The notes beneath the pieces were generated by a model that saw only the letters and a program-made list of their open reading frames with translations, was not told the DNA's origin and made no database searches. A stretch of 64,000 nucleotides of DNA from Prevotella sp. KH2C16 (GTDB lineage Bacteria > Bacteroidota > Bacteroidia > Bacteroidales > Bacteroidaceae), in contig NZ_FOOW01000001.1 in assembly GCF_900113305.1 (NCBI RefSeq), positions 310,001 through 374,000 of the forward strand, read 5' to 3'. Positions within the stretch are counted from its first letter, which is position 1. Every line of letters begins with the position of its first letter. Positions 62,660 to 64,000 of the stretch are shown in pieces. A program made the position numbers and the translations under genes.

Positions 62660-62724
62660 GGCAAAATCGGCGAGATTGTCGCACAAAATCGCCGAAATCA
62701 TGAGACAAAATCGCCGATTTTGTC
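62660..62724 (-). repeat. Triple 22-bp-phased palindrome, family A, copy 5 (inverted)
   Basis: A 65-bp copy with cores at 62670, 62692 and 62714, 36 bp downstream of the DKNYY-type gene and upstream of the metG promoter. The flanking TTTGCCGT/ACGGCAAA at 62629-62653 forms a separate small hairpin. Confidence 0.92.
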
Positions 62725-62759
62725 AGACAGCCGGCCGTTGCCTTAAAAGAGGGCAGCGT

Positions 62760-63410
62760 TTAGTCGCGGTCCACTTCCTTGCCTTTGAAGTAGGTGTGAA
62801 GCCCGTCGGTGGCATAGTCGTCGCCGCTGTAGGAGAAGTGCTTGCCCCCGATGGCGTTGCTGATGACCTCGCCCTTGTAGTAGCCGTGCCGCCGGTCGCG
62901 GGCATAGCCGGCCTTCAGCGGCTCGAAGGTGGCTGCGTCGGCTCCCTTGACGGTGTGTCCCTCGTAGGTTACGATGCCGTCTTTCATGAGATATTCGCCC
63001 GCTTCTGACGGATCCATTCCGAGCAGTCCTTCGATATCCAGTCCCTTGTTCCTGCCCTTTGTGGAGGTCGCGGCAGAGGCCTTTCCCTGATTTGCCGGGG
63101 GCGTCATGCGATGAGCGGGTGTCTGTGGGGCAGCCCCGATCTTGTGGTGCCGTGTGAAGCGGGCGTCTACCTTGAAGCAGGAGGGGTCTACAAACTCGAG
63201 CACCTCGCCCAGATAATATACATTATAGCGGTCTTTGGCATATCCGAAGCCGAGCTCCTCGAAGCTCGCGGCATCGGCATCAGGCAGAAACTGCCCCTGA
63301 TAGAGCACCTTGCCGTCTGCGGCGCGATAGTCGTTCCACTTCGTCTGAGCCTCCACGGGCAAGCAGGCCGTCAGCAAGAGGGCTGCCAGAAAAACTTTCA
63401 TTGTTTTCAT
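62760..63410 (-). CDS. DKNYY-motif exported protein
   Basis: About 216 residues from the ATG at 63410, with signal peptide MKTMKVFLAALLLTACLPVEAQ (a Cys is present but no convincing lipobox). The mature part has repeated modules of the type Y-A-x-D-x-x-x-x-Y-Y-x-G: FGYAKDRYNVYYLGEVL, AGYARDRRHGYYKGEVI and DDYATDGLHTYFKGKEVD. DKNYY repeats are found in many Bacteroidetes and some other bacteria; the function is unknown. The gene is divergent from the GH31 gene and followed by a family A repeat. It starts 31 bp past its promoter -7 box. Confidence 0.75.
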   Translation of the reverse strand: MKTMKVFLAALLLTACLPVEAQTKWNDYRAADGKVLYQGQFLPDADAASFEELGFGYAKDRYNVYYLGEVLEFVDPSCFKVDARFTRHHKIGAAPQTPAHRMTPPANQGKASAATSTKGRNKGLDIEGLLGMDPSEAGEYLMKDGIVTYEGHTVKGADAATFEPLKAGYARDRRHGYYKGEVISNAIGGKHFSYSGDDYATDGLHTYFKGKEVDRD

Positions 63411-63440
63411 ATTCGTCGGTTTTGTTGCGCTTAATTGTGC

Positions 63441-63472
63441 CAAAGATACGCATAAATTTTCGGAATCCCAAT
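63441..63472 (-). promoter_or_regulatory. Promoter of the DKNYY-type gene
   Basis: On the minus strand TATCTTTG lies at 63448-63441; a partial -33 (ATTG, 63472-63469) is 20 bp upstream. Confidence 0.5.
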
Positions 63473-63503
63473 CCTATTTCGTGCTTTTCTCGAATATTTC
63501 CAT

Positions 63504-63511
63504 TATCTTTG
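63504..63511 (+). promoter_or_regulatory. -7 element of the GH31 gene
   Basis: TATCTTTG matches TAnnTTTG and lies 25 bp before the ATG. It is divergent from, and about 55 bp away from, the DKNYY promoter. Confidence 0.5.
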
Positions 63512-63535
63512 TGGCTGATAATATCATAGAAAACA

Positions 63536-64000
63536 ATGAAGAAACTACTCTTACTGCTCTTTGCGGCAACCGTGGCGATGCCGGGGGGAGCACAGGCTCC
63601 TACGGAGTTTAACTTACGACTTGACAATCGGATGCAGATGAATATTCAGGTCTGCACCGATGAAATCTTCCGCATACGGATTACTCCGCACGACCGGTAT
63701 GCCGAGAACCTGATGATTCGTTACGGCGTGCAGAAGACCGACTGGCAGCGGGTGGACTGCCGGCAAAAGGACGACGGCTCGTCCGTGGAGCTCTCCACGG
63801 GCAAGTATGTGCTCACCGTGGGCAAGAAAGACGGTGCCGTCAGCGTGGCCGACAAGACCGGCCGCATCGTGCTTGAGCGGGTGTCCTTCCACCCCGGATC
63901 CGATGCCCTCACGCCAGGTCTGGGCAAGAGCATCAACGAGCAGTTTGCCTCGTTGAAGGTGGCGAGAAACGACGGCATCATCGGCGACGACAAAAACCAG
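63536..64000 (+). CDS. GH31 alpha-glucosidase-like protein, N-terminal part (truncated by the window)
   Basis: The first 155 codons only. The signal peptide MKKLLLLLFAATVAMPGGAQ is followed by an N-terminal beta-sandwich of the galactose-mutarotase-like type (LRLDNRMQMNIQVCTDEIFRIRITPHDRY, TGKYVLTVGKKDGAVSVADKTGRIVLERV). This arrangement precedes the catalytic barrel in GH31 enzymes, but the catalytic residues lie outside the window. The frame is open to the edge. Confidence 0.7.
   Translation, partial: MKKLLLLLFAATVAMPGGAQAPTEFNLRLDNRMQMNIQVCTDEIFRIRITPHDRYAENLMIRYGVQKTDWQRVDCRQKDDGSSVELSTGKYVLTVGKKDGAVSVADKTGRIVLERVSFHPGSDALTPGLGKSINEQFASLKVARNDGIIGDDKNQ

Overview
The window is chromosomal DNA of a Bacteroidales bacterium, most likely Prevotella-like. 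The evidence is a SusC/SusD pair, TonB-type outer-membrane barrels, a fused SecDF, a BamA-OmpH cluster, DUF4271 and DUF6242 proteins, GH92 and GH31 hydrolases, and promoters of the Bacteroidetes type (TTTG, 19-20 bp, TAnnTTTG) in front of many genes and both tRNAs. No phage, transposase, CRISPR array or plasmid gene is visible; the gene content is mostly housekeeping. Layout: 1-5.0 kb holds a truncated ABC exporter, miaB, and a PAP2 enzyme with an SDR/epimerase, all on the minus strand. 5.4-12.2 kb holds a small membrane protein, rnr, a hemolysin-III-like protein, a patatin, upp and pckA. 12.2-13.1 kb has no protein gene but carries a repeat and a promoter-to-terminator unit that looks like a small RNA. 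13.1-22.9 kb is an envelope operon-like run: DUF6242 lipoprotein, PorG-like barrel, uppS, bamA, three ompH paralogues, murI, rbfA and a LolC/E-like permease. 22.9-28.0 kb has an O-methyltransferase, aroQ divergent from xerD, and an M16 protease. 28.3-34.5 kb has metK with a structured leader, DUF4271, hemD, rnpA, yidD, tyrS and tRNA-Gln. 35.1-40.5 kb is an AT-rich orphan susCD pair. 40.7-47.4 kb holds HU, rhomboid, an EEP-family protein, secDF, an ADP-ribosylglycohydrolase and tRNA-Arg. 47.5-64 kb holds two PF14905-type barrels, GH92, a Na/Pi transporter relic, a membrane protein with an HTH regulator, a cysteine desulfidase-like protein, dsbD, metG, a DKNYY-type protein and the start of a GH31 enzyme. 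The most unusual feature is a set of eight intergenic elements in two sequence families. Family A has five 65-bp copies and family B has three 63-bp copies. Each copy is made of three palindromic units whose centres lie exactly 22 bp apart, about two helical turns. The core sequences of A and B are unrelated but the architecture is identical, and several copies share a G+C-rich flank resembling AGCGGCTTYCTG. They lie downstream of genes or between promoters, in both orientations. I do not recognise them as a described element. Other points of interest are a roughly 108-nt orphan RNA candidate, a SAM-II-like leader before metK, overlapping divergent aroQ/xerD promoters, a nearly leaderless ABC exporter transcript, and a duplicated terminator cassette.
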